Assembly: GCF_044377145.1 (NCBI RefSeq)
Contig: NZ_JBILJQ010000010.1
Span: 28,039-92,038, forward strand
From: Aquimonas sp044377145
GTDB taxonomy: Bacteria; Pseudomonadota; Gammaproteobacteria; Xanthomonadales; Xanthomonadaceae
Length of the DNA: 64,000 nucleotides
Reading direction: 5' to 3'
Under the pieces are notes generated by a model. The model worked only from the letters and a program-made list of their open reading frames with translations. It was not told the DNA's origin and did not search any database. Position 1 is the stretch's first letter. Every line of letters starts with the position of its first letter. Shown one piece after another: positions 48,471 through 58,018 of the stretch. The position numbers were made by a program, and so were the translations under genes.

Positions 48471-50753
48471 TCAGCGCCGCAGGTCTTCGATCACGCTGCC
48501 GATGCGCAGAAAGGTCGCGCCCTCGCCCGAGCTGACCCGGCCGTAGCCGAGGAAGACCGGGCCGAGAATGGTGTCGGCGCCCAGGAACACGCTGCCCGCG
48601 TAGTCGAGATCGCCGACGCTCGGGTGCTCGATCGGCAGCCAGTTCTGTCCGGCCTCGATGCTGCCGCCGAGGTAGAGCGGCACGGTGCCGAGGCCCATAC
48701 CGTTCAAACGCCGATAGAACAGCGCGCGCGCCAGCACCGAGCGGGTGCCGACGCGTTCGCTCTCGCCGATCCCGGACAGCTGGCCGAAGCCGCCCAGAAA
48801 GGTCAGCGCTTCGTCGGTGTCGGTGCCCTGCAGCGCCCAGTCGGCGCGGAAGCCGAGCAGCACGGTCAAGGGTGAGAACTGCAGGGGGCGGTCGGCGCGG
48901 ATGCGCAGCACATCGGCATCGGCGTCCGAGCCCAGCGCTGAGCGATACAGCTGCGCGGCCAGATCAACCCGCGCGCCGCGGCTGGGGAAGCCGACTTCAT
49001 CGAGGCTGTCATACGTGGCCGCCAGCACCAGGCTGCCGAGGTCGGACTTCAGTCTGGCCGGCAGCTCGTCGCTGCCGATCACCCGCTGCAGCCGGCGTGT
49101 ACCCAGCTGGTGGCCGATCGACAGTTGCCAGCGCGGGTCGGGATAGAAGCCGACCTCACCGCCGACGCGGGTGCTGCGGTTGCTGTAGTCGGCGACGCGC
49201 TGGCCGAGCAGCTCCAGCGGCTGGCGGGTGGCTTCGTAGTCGGCAAAGGTCTGCAGGTAGTAGCGGCCATCGCCGCCGAGCGGCTGGTGCAGCTCGGTCA
49301 ACAGGCCCGAGCGCTGGCCGATGTTGACCTGGTTGCGCCACTCGCGGCCGCGCGAATCGAGCCCGGTCAGGCGCAGATCGGCGGTCAGCTGATAGCTGCT
49401 GCGGCCGCTGAAATCGTCGCCAACCGCAAAGCCGAAACGCAGATAGCCCGGGCCCCAGCCCTTGTCGATCGGCTCGACCAGCAGGATCGCGTCCTCGCCT
49501 TCGCGGCGCAGGCGGTAGCCGACCCGCTCGAAATCGCCGATCGCCATGGTCTGGTCGAGCCGGGTTTCCAGCAGGTCGAGATCGAGCTCGCCCGGCAGCA
49601 GGGTGCCGAGCAGTTTGGCGACACGACGGGACGACTGCGAGCGCAGCTCGTCGACCTCGATCCGGCTGAAGTGCAGGGCCGCACCGGGTGGACGCGTGCG
49701 CGCCGCCAGATGCGCCACCCACCCGGCCTCGTCCAGCGCCAGCGCCTGCAGCTGAGGCAAGGCCGCTTCGGCCGCCTGACGGCCGATCGCGATCGCCCGC
49801 GCATTGGCCTCGAAGTCCGCCGAGGACAGATCGCCCAGCTCGGGGCGGATCAGCACATCGGTGCTGGACAGGGTCGCCAGCGCGCGGTCGGTCTGCTGCT
49901 TCATCAGCACCGACACCATCTGCAGCGAGATCGACAGCGGTGAGCCGAGTTGTTCCTCGCTGAGCAGGGGCGCGCCGACGTCGATCACGATCAGCCGTTC
50001 GGCGCCCTGGGCGCGGGCGACAGCGATCGGCACGTTGTCGACGATGCCGCCATCAACCATCAGCCGATCATTGACCCGCAGCGGCGCAAACACGCCCGGC
50101 ACCGCCATGCTGGCGCGCATCGCGGCGGCCAGATCACCACTTTCGAGCACCGCGCGTTCGCCGTTGACGATGTCGGTGGCGACCGCGGCAAACGGAATCG
50201 GTAGCTCCTTGAACGACTCGACGCCGGCCACATCGAGCGTATGGCGACGCAGCCACAGCAGCAGGCGTTGGCCCTGCAGGGCGCCGCGCGGCACCATCAG
50301 TCGACGCTCGCGCAGGCCCAGTTCGGCCTTGCTCAGGTTGGCGAGATCGTCGCGTTTGCGCCGCATCGGCCGGCTGCCGCGGTCGCCGGAATCGCGGAAC
50401 ATGCGCGGCCAGTCGATCGCCTGCAGCAGTTCCTCCAACTGGTTGGCCGAGCGCCCGCTGGCGTACATCCCGCCGACCAGCGCGCCCATGCTGGTGCCGG
50501 CCACGCTGTCGACCGGAATCCGGTGCTCCTCCAGCACCTGCAGTACACCGATATGGGCGGCGCCGCGCGCGCCGCCGCCGCCCAGCACCAGGCCGATGCG
50601 CGGCCGTGCGCTCTCAACGCGAGCGGCGCCTTCGCTCGTGCTCGCTGCTGCAATCGATGCCGGCTCGGCGAGCGGTGACTGCGCCTGCGCACAGCAGAAC
50701 ATCATCAAGCCCACGCACAGACCCTTGACCCGACTTGCCGCTGAAACACCCAT
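48471..50753 (-). CDS. Patatin-like phospholipase with outer-membrane barrel (PlpD-type, type Vd)
   Basis: In this 760-residue protein a signal peptide leads to a patatin domain with oxyanion hole GGGGARG (58-64), nucleophile S88 in GTSMG, and catalytic D234 in DGG. A POTRA-like segment follows (about 385-440, LHFSRIEVDELRSQSSRRVA), and then a C-terminal beta-barrel of the Omp85 kind ending in a long strand (FLRIGSVIEDLRR). This is the layout of type Vd autotransporters such as PlpD, which place a lipase on the cell surface. The ATG at 50753 is preferred because GGAG precedes it; a longer frame upstream is open but would overlap the divergent ogt promoter. Confidence 0.92.
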   Translation of the reverse strand: MGVSAASRVKGLCVGLMMFCCAQAQSPLAEPASIAAASTSEGAARVESARPRIGLVLGGGGARGAAHIGVLQVLEEHRIPVDSVAGTSMGALVGGMYASGRSANQLEELLQAIDWPRMFRDSGDRGSRPMRRKRDDLANLSKAELGLRERRLMVPRGALQGQRLLLWLRRHTLDVAGVESFKELPIPFAAVATDIVNGERAVLESGDLAAAMRASMAVPGVFAPLRVNDRLMVDGGIVDNVPIAVARAQGAERLIVIDVGAPLLSEEQLGSPLSISLQMVSVLMKQQTDRALATLSSTDVLIRPELGDLSSADFEANARAIAIGRQAAEAALPQLQALALDEAGWVAHLAARTRPPGAALHFSRIEVDELRSQSSRRVAKLLGTLLPGELDLDLLETRLDQTMAIGDFERVGYRLRREGEDAILLVEPIDKGWGPGYLRFGFAVGDDFSGRSSYQLTADLRLTGLDSRGREWRNQVNIGQRSGLLTELHQPLGGDGRYYLQTFADYEATRQPLELLGQRVADYSNRSTRVGGEVGFYPDPRWQLSIGHQLGTRRLQRVIGSDELPARLKSDLGSLVLAATYDSLDEVGFPSRGARVDLAAQLYRSALGSDADADVLRIRADRPLQFSPLTVLLGFRADWALQGTDTDEALTFLGGFGQLSGIGESERVGTRSVLARALFYRRLNGMGLGTVPLYLGGSIEAGQNWLPIEHPSVGDLDYAGSVFLGADTILGPVFLGYGRVSSGEGATFLRIGSVIEDLRR

Positions 50754-50951
50754 AACCCGCTCCACCACCCACGACCGTGGCCGGCAGGATGCCCAAGCGG
50801 CGACGGCTTTGCCACGCCGATGCGGCGCACGTATCGATCTTGTCCAACGTGACTTGTGAGCCTTCGCCACGGTGTCCACCAGCGCGGCGCCGAGCGTGCA
50901 CCCGGCGCCGCCGGGATTGGCAGCGCGGCCCGGCTCGGCAACACTGCGCGC

Positions 50952-51506
50952 ATGCTTGAACTGAACCGCGAAACCCTGGCCAGCCCCTTGGGCAAGATCG
51001 TGTTGCTGAGCGACCGCAGCGGCCACGTCCGCGCGCTCGACTGGTTCGACTGCCGCGAACGCATGCACGACCTGCTCGACCGTCACTACGGCCGCGGCGG
51101 CTGGGCGGTGAGTGCTGCCGCCGAGCCCGCTTCATCGGCGCTGCAGGCCCTGCGCGCCTACTTCGGCGGCGCGCTGGATGCCCTGGACGGGCTGCACTGG
51201 AGCACGGCCGGCAGCCCGTTCCAGCGGCAGGTGTGGGCGGCCTTGTGCTCGATTCCGGCCGGCCAAACCCAAGGCTATGGCGAACTCGCCGAGCGCATCG
51301 GCCAGCCCGGCAAGGCGCGCGCGATCGGGCTGGCCGTCGGCGCCAATCCGATCAGCCTGATCCTGCCCTGCCACCGCGTGGTCGGCAGCGGCGGCCAGCT
51401 CACCGGCTACGCCGGCGGCATCGAACGCAAGCGCTGGCTGCTGGAGCATGAGGGCGTATTGCTGCGCCTGCCCAGCGGTGCATCGGGCCGCGCGACGCGG
51501 CTGTGA
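50952..51506 (+). CDS. ogt: Methylated-DNA-protein-cysteine methyltransferase
   Basis: This 184-residue suicide repair enzyme removes alkyl groups from O6-alkylguanine. The alkyl-acceptor C140 lies in the invariant PCHRV. The C-terminal DNA-binding domain begins at SPFQRQVWAALCSIPAGQT and contains the helix-turn-helix with the conserved Arg (RAIGLAVGANP). Its length and lack of an AraC-type N-terminus make it Ogt-like rather than Ada-like. It is divergent from the patatin gene. The symbol follows the family; orthology with E. coli ogt is not proved. Confidence 0.9.
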   Translation: MLELNRETLASPLGKIVLLSDRSGHVRALDWFDCRERMHDLLDRHYGRGGWAVSAAAEPASSALQALRAYFGGALDALDGLHWSTAGSPFQRQVWAALCSIPAGQTQGYGELAERIGQPGKARAIGLAVGANPISLILPCHRVVGSGGQLTGYAGGIERKRWLLEHEGVLLRLPSGASGRATRL

Positions 51507-51681
51507 CGCGGCCCTAAGCCGTCGCCCGCCGGCCTGTGGGCGATGCGCGCGCCCGTTGTCGAGTCCTTGGATTGCGCATCTGCATCGCCATTCGTGGCGC
51601 AAACCGTCGTGATCAGCGTCTGTTTTTTGGCGGAACGCGATTTGCATGGCGGTGGTTCCGACCGCGCCAAGCGAGCCACCC

Positions 51682-52488
51682 ATGGCACCCACTCCCAAAC
51701 TCTGCGGCGTGCTTGCGCTGGCCGCCTGCGCCGCCGTGTCGATCTCGCCTCCGGCCGTCGCCCAAACCGTGGAACCCCTCGCCACCGACCGCCCCGACTT
51801 CGTCGAATCCAGCCGCACCGTAGGCGCCGGCCGCTGGCAGGTCGAGACCAGCATCGCCTTCGAGCGCGACAGCGAAAGCGGCGTCCGCGCCGAGGCCTTC
51901 GCCACCCCGACCCTTCTGCGGATCGGCCTCTCCGAACGCTGGGAGGCCCGCTTCGAAACCGATGGCTGGATCGATGCACGCCTGCGCGCGGGTGGATCGC
52001 GCGCTGACACCAGCGGCGTGGCTGACCTCGCGATCGGGTTGAAACACGCCCTCGCTGAACCCGCTGGCGCCGGCCCCGCCCAGGCCTGGCTGCTGCATTT
52101 CGATCTGCCCAGCGGCGACCGCGATTTCCGCGGCGAGGGCGTGCGCCCGTCGCTGCGCTGGGTCGGCGAATGGGCGCTGTCGGAGGCCTGGTCGCTTGGC
52201 GTGATGCCCGGCGTGATCCTCGATGACGACGGCGAGGACGACTACGTCGCCGGCATCTTCGGCATCGTGGTCGGCCGTGCCTGGTCGCCCAGCTTCCGCA
52301 GCTTTGCCGAGCTGGCGCTGCCGCAGATCGTCAGTACCGAACACGGCGGCACCGAAGCCTATCTGGACCTTGGCTCGGCCTGGCTGCTCAGCCCCGACCT
52401 GCAGCTCGACAGCGCGATCTCACTGGGCCTGAACGATCGCAGCGTCGATGCCGCGATCACCGTCGGCCTGTCCGCGCGCTGGCGATGA
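51682..52488 (+). CDS. Exported outer-membrane-type protein (phenol MetA-pathway transporter-like)
   Basis: This 268-residue protein has a signal peptide (LCGVLALAACAAVSISPPAVAQ). The family-typical N-terminus PLATDRPDFVESSRTVGAGRWQVETS is followed by alternating amphipathic strands to a C-terminal ITVGLSARWR, as expected for a small beta-barrel. Proteins of this family are annotated as transporters by association with meta-pathway phenol degradation, but most members have no shown substrate. The ATG at 51682 begins the signal peptide. No degradation genes are nearby. Confidence 0.72.
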   Translation: MAPTPKLCGVLALAACAAVSISPPAVAQTVEPLATDRPDFVESSRTVGAGRWQVETSIAFERDSESGVRAEAFATPTLLRIGLSERWEARFETDGWIDARLRAGGSRADTSGVADLAIGLKHALAEPAGAGPAQAWLLHFDLPSGDRDFRGEGVRPSLRWVGEWALSEAWSLGVMPGVILDDDGEDDYVAGIFGIVVGRAWSPSFRSFAELALPQIVSTEHGGTEAYLDLGSAWLLSPDLQLDSAISLGLNDRSVDAAITVGLSARWR

Positions 52489-52594
52489 CTGCGGCCGCTG
52501 GGGGCTTGAAGCGGCGACCCGACGCAGGGGCGCCGCCGTGATCTGAACTGCGGGCAGCTGCGCCCGTTCAACCGATGCTGATCCGGAGTCCGAC

Positions 52595-54787
52595 ATGAGC
52601 TTACGCAATCGCTTGCTGCTGCTGGCCTTGGCCGGCTTTCTGGGTGCACTGGTGGTCGGCCTGCTCGGCTTGCGAGGACAGTCGCACCTGGTCGTTGGGT
52701 CCTCCGACCAGGTCAAGGTGTCAAACCTGCTGCGCAACCAGATCGAGGCCGACATGATGCACGACGCGGTCAAGGCCGACGTGCTGGAAGCGGTGGTTGC
52801 ATCCGCTCAGCAGCGGCCCGACGCGGTCGAATCCGCGCGCCAGGGTTTCGCCGAACACGCTGCGTGGATGCGGCGGGTGATGGACGAAAATGCCGCGCGC
52901 GCCACCGCGCCCGCACTGCAAGCTGAGATCGCGCGCGTGCGGCCGGCGGTGGAGGCCTACCTGCAGGCCGCCTCGACCGAGCTTGATCAGGTGCTGGCCG
53001 GAACGCCCAGCGACTTTGCCGGCTTCGAGGTCGCCTACGACGCGCTGGCGGTCGCGATGGAGGCACTCAGCGATCAGATTGAAGGCGAGGTCAGTGCCAT
53101 GGCAGCACACTCTGTCGCCATCGCGAGCGAGGTGCGCCGGCTGCAGCTTGCGACCGTGTTCGGCAGCGGCCTGCTGATGGCTGCGCTCGGCGTGTGGATC
53201 GTCTTGAGCGTGCGTCGCGATATCGGCGGCGAGCCGGTGCAGGCGGCGCGCGCGACCGCACGCATCGCGGCCGGTGATCTGGAGACTCCGATCGGAGTCC
53301 GGCCGGGTGACGGCCGCAGTATCCTGGCGCGCCTGCAGGACATGCAGGGGCGGCTGCGCGAGCGCCTCGCAGAAGAACGCGCCGAGGCCGCCACCAACCT
53401 GCGCGTGGTGCGCGCGCTCGACAGCAGCTCGACCGCGATGATGATCGCCGATGCCGGGCGCCGAATCGTCTACGTCAATCCGGCGGTGGTGGCGATCCTG
53501 CGTGAACAGGCGACCGAGTTGCGCAAGCAGTTCCCGCGCTTTGATCCCGACCAGTTGATCGGCCACAACATCGATGGCTTCCACGTCCGCCCCCAGCATC
53601 AACGCAGCCTGCTGGAAGGCCTGCGCACCGTGCACCGGACCCAGATCCAGGTCGGCGAGGCCCATTTCTTCCTGTCCGCGAATACCGTGCGCGGTGAGAA
53701 CGATGAGGTGCTGGGCTATGTCGTTGAATGGCGCGATCGTACCGACGATGTGGCGGTGGAGCGGCAGATCGCCGGCCTGGTCGATGCGGCGGTGCGCGGC
53801 GAACTGGCCGCGCGCGTCGATGCCACTCGGCTGAAGGGTTTCCATCGCACCGTGGGTGAGGGCCTGAACCGCCTGCTCGACGAGCTGCAGCCGAGCATCG
53901 ATGCCTTCGGCGGCGCGTTCCATGCGCTGGCGGCCGGCGATCTGCGCCACCGCATCACCCGGCCGATGCAGGGCACCTTCGGCCTGCTGCGCGACGATGC
54001 CAACGCGACCTCGACCCGGCTGGGCGATCTGATCGGCGCCATCCAGGACGCGGTGCAGCACGTGCACGGCGCCGCAGTGGAGATCGCCGCGGGCAATCAG
54101 GACCTGGGCGCACGCACCGAACAGCAGGCCGCCAATCTGGAGGAAACCGCGGCCTCGATGGAAGAGCTGACCGGCACCGTGCGCGCCAATGCCGATGGCG
54201 CCGCCGAGGCCCAGAGCCTGGTGCAGTCGGCGGCGGTGACCGCCGGCCGGGGCGGCAACGAGGTGCGTGCCGTGGTCGAGTCGATGAACCGCATCGCCGC
54301 GGATTCCCGGCGGATGCACGACATCATCTCGACCATTGATGGCATCGCCTTCCAGACCAATATCCTGGCCTTGAACGCTGCGGTCGAAGCCGCGCGCGCC
54401 GGTGACCAGGGCCGCGGCTTTGCGGTGGTGGCCGGCGAAGTCCGCACGCTCGCCCAGCGCTCGGCCAATGCAGCGCGCGAGATCAAGGCGCTGATCTCGG
54501 AATCGATCGCGCGGATCGAAGCAGGCGCCAATCAGGTTCACGTCGCCGGCAGCACGATCGATGGTGTGGTCGGCGCGGTGCAGCGGGTGGCCACGCTGAT
54601 GGCCGAGATCGCGCGCGCCTCGTCGGAACAGGCCAGCGGCATCAGCCAGGTCGGGCAGACCATCTCCTCGCTGGACGATGCCACCCAGCAGAACGCAGCC
54701 CTGGTCGAAGAGGCCACCGCCGCGGCACGCGCGCTGGAAGATCAGGCCGGCACGCTGTCGAAGCTCGCCACCAGTTTCCGGCGCTGA
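52595..54787 (+). CDS. Methyl-accepting chemotaxis protein with PAS domain
   Basis: This 730-residue chemoreceptor has a first membrane helix (about 7-28), a helical periplasmic region, a second helix (about 188-207), a HAMP-like segment, then a PAS domain (about 270-385, SSTAMMIADAGRRIVYVNPA). A second HAMP-like linker precedes the signalling domain, whose hairpin tip (IDGIAFQTNILALNAAVEAA) is intact and should bind CheA/CheW. Methylation helices flank the tip. No CheR-binding pentapeptide is at the C-terminus. GGAG lies eight bases before the ATG. No other che gene is adjacent. The ligand cannot be inferred. Confidence 0.92.
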   Translation: MSLRNRLLLLALAGFLGALVVGLLGLRGQSHLVVGSSDQVKVSNLLRNQIEADMMHDAVKADVLEAVVASAQQRPDAVESARQGFAEHAAWMRRVMDENAARATAPALQAEIARVRPAVEAYLQAASTELDQVLAGTPSDFAGFEVAYDALAVAMEALSDQIEGEVSAMAAHSVAIASEVRRLQLATVFGSGLLMAALGVWIVLSVRRDIGGEPVQAARATARIAAGDLETPIGVRPGDGRSILARLQDMQGRLRERLAEERAEAATNLRVVRALDSSSTAMMIADAGRRIVYVNPAVVAILREQATELRKQFPRFDPDQLIGHNIDGFHVRPQHQRSLLEGLRTVHRTQIQVGEAHFFLSANTVRGENDEVLGYVVEWRDRTDDVAVERQIAGLVDAAVRGELAARVDATRLKGFHRTVGEGLNRLLDELQPSIDAFGGAFHALAAGDLRHRITRPMQGTFGLLRDDANATSTRLGDLIGAIQDAVQHVHGAAVEIAAGNQDLGARTEQQAANLEETAASMEELTGTVRANADGAAEAQSLVQSAAVTAGRGGNEVRAVVESMNRIAADSRRMHDIISTIDGIAFQTNILALNAAVEAARAGDQGRGFAVVAGEVRTLAQRSANAAREIKALISESIARIEAGANQVHVAGSTIDGVVGAVQRVATLMAEIARASSEQASGISQVGQTISSLDDATQQNAALVEEATAAARALEDQAGTLSKLATSFRR

Positions 54788-54817
54788 GGTCCGGTGCGCA
54801 CTGCAGATGCGCGAGGC

Positions 54818-54840
54818 CCGGCGCGTCGATCGCGCGCCGG
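54818..54840 (+). terminator. Hairpin between convergent MCP and photolyase genes
   Basis: CCGGCGCG and CGCGCCGG form a perfect 8-bp stem with a seven-base loop. It lacks a T-tract on either strand; a bidirectional terminator role is only suggested by position. Confidence 0.35.
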
Positions 54841-54873
54841 TACTGCCAGGCCGCCACGCCCGCCGCGTGCGGC

Positions 54874-56145
54874 TCAGCCCAGGCCGATGCCCTGCGCGCG
54901 CAGACCCTCGTCGATATGCGCCTTGAAGGCGAAGAACCCGCGTGCGGCCTGCGGCCAGAAGGTGCTGTCCCAGCGCCGACGGATGCGCAACAGGGGCAGG
55001 CCGGCCGCCGCCAGCGCAGGCGAGAGCGCGTCCAGCGCATCCGCCAGCGGGCCGACTGGCGCCTCGGCGCAGATCACCCGACGTGCGCCGACGCGCAGGG
55101 CGGCATCCATCACGGCCTCGGCCTCAAACATCGATGCGGCCTCCACCGGCAGGCCACTGCTGCGCAGGCGCTGCGCGGCATCCGCACAGCCGCCGTCGAC
55201 GAACGCGCGTGCGCGATCGCCCCAGGGCCACGGCTGCGCTCCGCTCACGCCCGCGATCACCAGCGCTGAACGCAGGTCCAAACCCGGCGGCAGATCGCCG
55301 AGTGGATCCAGATCTTCGGCATGCACCAGCAGCAGACTCGGGGTGTCAGCCGTCGGCGCCGGCAAACTCGGCAGCGGCTGCGCCGCCGGCAGGGCCGGTT
55401 CGCGCAGGGCCACGCAGATTCGCGTCAACCCCTTGGGCTGGAAGCGTCCGTCGGTGTGCACGGCGATGTTGTCGGCGCTGGCCGCATAGGTTTTGCCGGG
55501 CGTCTGCAGGCCGGCCACCCAGCGCCAGCCCAGGGTGTTCGAGGCCGGGTCGGCGTCGAGCAGATGGCGGGCGAAAAAGTCCGCTCCCAGCGCCCACGGC
55601 AGGCCGAGGGTGAAGATCCAGATCGAGGCGAACCACATGCGTGCGTGGTTGTGCAGATAGCCGGTGCGGACCAGTTCCTGCGCCCAATCATCGAAGCCTT
55701 CGATTCCGCTGCGGCCGCTCTCCGCCGCCGCCAGCGCGCTGCGCAGCCCGGCATTGGTATCGAGCCGCGCGCGCGCTGCGGCCAGGCTGTCGAGATAGCG
55801 TGTCCACACGCCCGGGCGCAGCTGCAGCCAGCCTTTCCAATACGTCCGCCACAGAACTTCCTGGATGAACTTCTCGGCAGCCTCGGCGCTGTGTCGCTGC
55901 AGCACCGCGCTGACCAGCTCGGCTTCGCTCAGCAGCCGGTAGCGCAGATAAGGCGACAGCACCGACACATTCGCTCGCGAATCCGGGCCGAAGTCGCTGT
56001 TGCGGGTCTCCGCGTAGTAGCGGGCCGCGCGCGGCAGGAAACCCGCCACCCGCCGAAGCGCCTCGGCGCGGGTGGGCGGGAACTGGCGCGACTGGCTGTC
56101 GGCGATGAGGGTGACGGGTCGGGTTCTGGCGTACATGCGCGGCAT
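54874..56145 (-). CDS. Photolyase/cryptochrome-family protein with swapped domain order
   Basis: This 423-residue protein begins directly with the FAD-binding helical domain of DNA photolyases: GPDSRANVSVLSPYLRYRLL, EKFIQEVLWRTYWKGWL, then YLHNHARMWFASIWIF and DPASNTLGWRWVAGLQ. The normal N-terminal alpha/beta antenna domain is missing in front. The last 190 residues (ALVIAGVSG..., ARRVICAEAPVGPLADALDAL, ending LLRIRRRWDSTFWPQAARGFF) look like an alpha/beta domain. The order is therefore FAD domain first. Some proteobacteria carry this protein type, often annotated only as a FAD-binding domain protein. It may repair UV lesions or sense light. The start at 56145 is approximate. Confidence 0.78.
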   Translation of the reverse strand: MPRMYARTRPVTLIADSQSRQFPPTRAEALRRVAGFLPRAARYYAETRNSDFGPDSRANVSVLSPYLRYRLLSEAELVSAVLQRHSAEAAEKFIQEVLWRTYWKGWLQLRPGVWTRYLDSLAAARARLDTNAGLRSALAAAESGRSGIEGFDDWAQELVRTGYLHNHARMWFASIWIFTLGLPWALGADFFARHLLDADPASNTLGWRWVAGLQTPGKTYAASADNIAVHTDGRFQPKGLTRICVALREPALPAAQPLPSLPAPTADTPSLLLVHAEDLDPLGDLPPGLDLRSALVIAGVSGAQPWPWGDRARAFVDGGCADAAQRLRSSGLPVEAASMFEAEAVMDAALRVGARRVICAEAPVGPLADALDALSPALAAAGLPLLRIRRRWDSTFWPQAARGFFAFKAHIDEGLRAQGIGLG

Positions 56146-56314
56146 GGAAACGGGTTTGCCGCGAAAGCCATGTGCAGGCGAGTCGAGCCTGCTTGCAGGC
56201 ATTGTTGCAGATGGCTCCCCGCGTGCCGAAACTCGCCAGGAACCTGCAGCCGGTGTCAGCGACTGCGGCGCCACGTGCACCGACGCAAGCGCGCCTGAGG
56301 ATGTCCGCAGGCGC

Positions 56315-56827
56315 CTACTCGCGCAGCCAGCGCAGCATGTGCGGATAGGCCGCAGTGCCCAAGCTCTGCGCCTGCGCCATGCCATGCGCCAACCCGCCCT
56401 GCATCAGCCCGTGCAGGCCCGGATATACGCCGAGCGAGAAGGTCATGATCAGGCCCGCGCTGCGGCCGTGATAGCCGCCGGCGTGGAACAACTCCTCTGC
56501 CGGCAGGCCGATCGCGCAGGCGGCCGCATAGGCCCAGGCCATGGCCTCGGCTTCGCCTGCATGTGGAACCAGCTCGCAGTCATGCAGTGCACCCGACTGC
56601 AGCGGCCGCAGCGCGGCGGGTAGCACCGCCAGGTGCCCGGCTTCGTGCAGCAGATCACCCGGCCACTGCAAACGTGCGCGGTCGACCACCAGCGCGCCTG
56701 CGCGGATCTGCACGCCCGGCAAGAAGCAGTGATCGTCGAGGGGTTCTTCCTGCACCTTCAGACCGAGCTCGCGCAGGAACCGCAGGATCGACGGGACGCG
56801 ATCGGTTTCGGAGAGTTCTGCGCGCAT
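56315..56827 (-). CDS. HEAGH-motif protein of unknown function
   Basis: I do not recognise a named family for this 170-residue protein. It has a metallopeptidase-like HEAGH at residues 61-65 (DLLHEAGHLAVLP), and an acidic helix GEAEAMAWAY at 91-100 could supply a third metal ligand, as in gluzincin-like folds. The first 60 residues (SILRFLRELGLKVQEEPL) resemble the strand-helix start of small ImmA-like or SprT-like domains. No signal peptide. Starts at 56827 or 13 codons upstream are both possible; neither has a good Shine-Dalgarno. It is on the same strand as the photolyase gene, 169 bases upstream of it. Confidence 0.6.
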   Translation of the reverse strand: MRAELSETDRVPSILRFLRELGLKVQEEPLDDHCFLPGVQIRAGALVVDRARLQWPGDLLHEAGHLAVLPAALRPLQSGALHDCELVPHAGEAEAMAWAYAAACAIGLPAEELFHAGGYHGRSAGLIMTFSLGVYPGLHGLMQGGLAHGMAQAQSLGTAAYPHMLRWLRE

Positions 56828-57124
56828 GCGATGCGGGTTCAATCGGACAGGGGACGCGATTGTCATCCGGCAGCCGCACAAACACGAGCCGCGCGGAGTG
56901 CACGAGCCGCCGCTATGCATCCGCCGAGCCGGATCTGCACATTTCCCACACCATGACGCGCCGATGTCTGACCGACATGCAGGCGAATCGCCGATGGGAG
57001 GCGGTGAGGTCGGGCGGCACACTGAGCAACCGTCAATGCACAGGAGCGTTCCGTGCATTGCTGTGCGGCGCCTGCGGGACGCGCAACGGCGCGCGCCGCC
57101 TGCGCCGCCAAGACCGCGACCGCG
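56828..57124. other. Gap without a recognisable gene
   Basis: No family-like frame or motif was found. It separates the HEAGH-protein gene from the IS91 remnant. Confidence 0.4.
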
Positions 57125-57445
57125 TCGAGCCACGCCCGCCACGTTCCTGAGCGCACGCTGCTGCGCGCGCTCGTGCAGGCGCACTACCCGGACTTCATTG
57201 CCCGTCTTGAGAAGGAAGCCCGCAACCTGCCCGCCTATGTGCGCGAAGAGTTCCAGGCGTTCCTGCGCTGCGGCGTGCTCGGCCATGGCTTACTGCGAGT
57301 GGTGTGGGAGGAGTGCCACGCAGAGAGGCTGGTGGCCTTCTCCTGAACGAAGCGCGGGTTCTGCCCGAGTTGCGGTGCACGCGCATGGCCGAGAGTGCGC
57401 GGCACTTGGTGGAAGAGGCGTTTGGCCCGCGGCCGGTCCCGCAGT
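57125..57445 (+). pseudogene. IS91-type transposase remnant (zinc-binding N-terminal domain)
   Basis: The frame ending at 57346 encodes PERTLLRALVQAHYPDFIAR, then PAYVREEFQAFLRCGVLGHG and CHAERLVAFS, which is the zinc-binding N-terminal domain of IS91/ISCR transposases. The next codon is TGA where the family has Cys. After it the same frame continues as KRGFCPSCGAR, and then a one-base deletion shifts into the frame MAESARHLVEEAFGPRPV, which also matches the family. The rest of the transposase, including the catalytic HUH domain, is missing. So the copy is inactivated by a nonsense change, a frameshift and a truncation. Confidence 0.8.
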
Positions 57446-57515
57446 CATCCTGCGTTGCGGCGCCTGGATGGGCTGGGCAAGATGAGCGCTGTGTTTCCTC
57501 AAAGGAGCATCGCTC

Positions 57516-58018
57516 GTGGAGAGTCCTGAGCTTCAATCCTCAGCAGCTGGTTTGCCGAACGTCCTCTCGAAGGCATCGAGCTTCATCCTGCTCGTGGCGA
57601 GCCTGGGTGGTTGCGCAACGCAGCCGAGCGCGCCGCAGGTCTTCCCCGAATGGTGGAACCCCAATCTTGAAGGCCATGCGCTGAATCAGCAGTTTCGGGT
57701 GGGCGATCCCTACTGCAGCAACGCGGCCATCGGATCGGTTCCGATGCCACAAGTCCGCGTCTATCGCCCAGAGCAGAGTCTTACCAGATCTCCGCGAAGA
57801 TCCGCACGACCGATTCCCACTTCAACGTGTCTACTCAGGAGATCGAGGCGACTGTGAGGCCCGCGCCTAAGGGCATTGCCCAGAGCATGAACGAAGGCAT
57901 GGAGATGGCTCGCAGGGAAGAAGCTCAGCGCCAAGCAACGAGGAATGCTGAGGCCTCGCGGACGCTGTACTTCGAACAGTGCATGTACGCGCTGGGTTGG
58001 GAGCAACGCTACCGCTGA
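57516..58018 (+). pseudogene. Frameshifted small lipoprotein gene
   Basis: The first part (from a GTG at 57516, or a TTG at 57552) encodes a lipoprotein signal FILLVASLGGC and a mature start ATQPSAPQVFPEWWNPNLEG, up to about PQVRVYRPE. Near 57766-57778 the coding continues in another frame: SYQISAKIRTTDSHFNVSTQ, then IAQSMNEGMEMARREEAQRQ and LYFEQCMYALGWEQRYR. Both halves read as one protein of about 165 residues, so one base has probably been lost. Sequencing error is the alternative. The family is unknown to me. Its 3' end overlaps the convergent hsdR by 10 bases. Confidence 0.6.
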
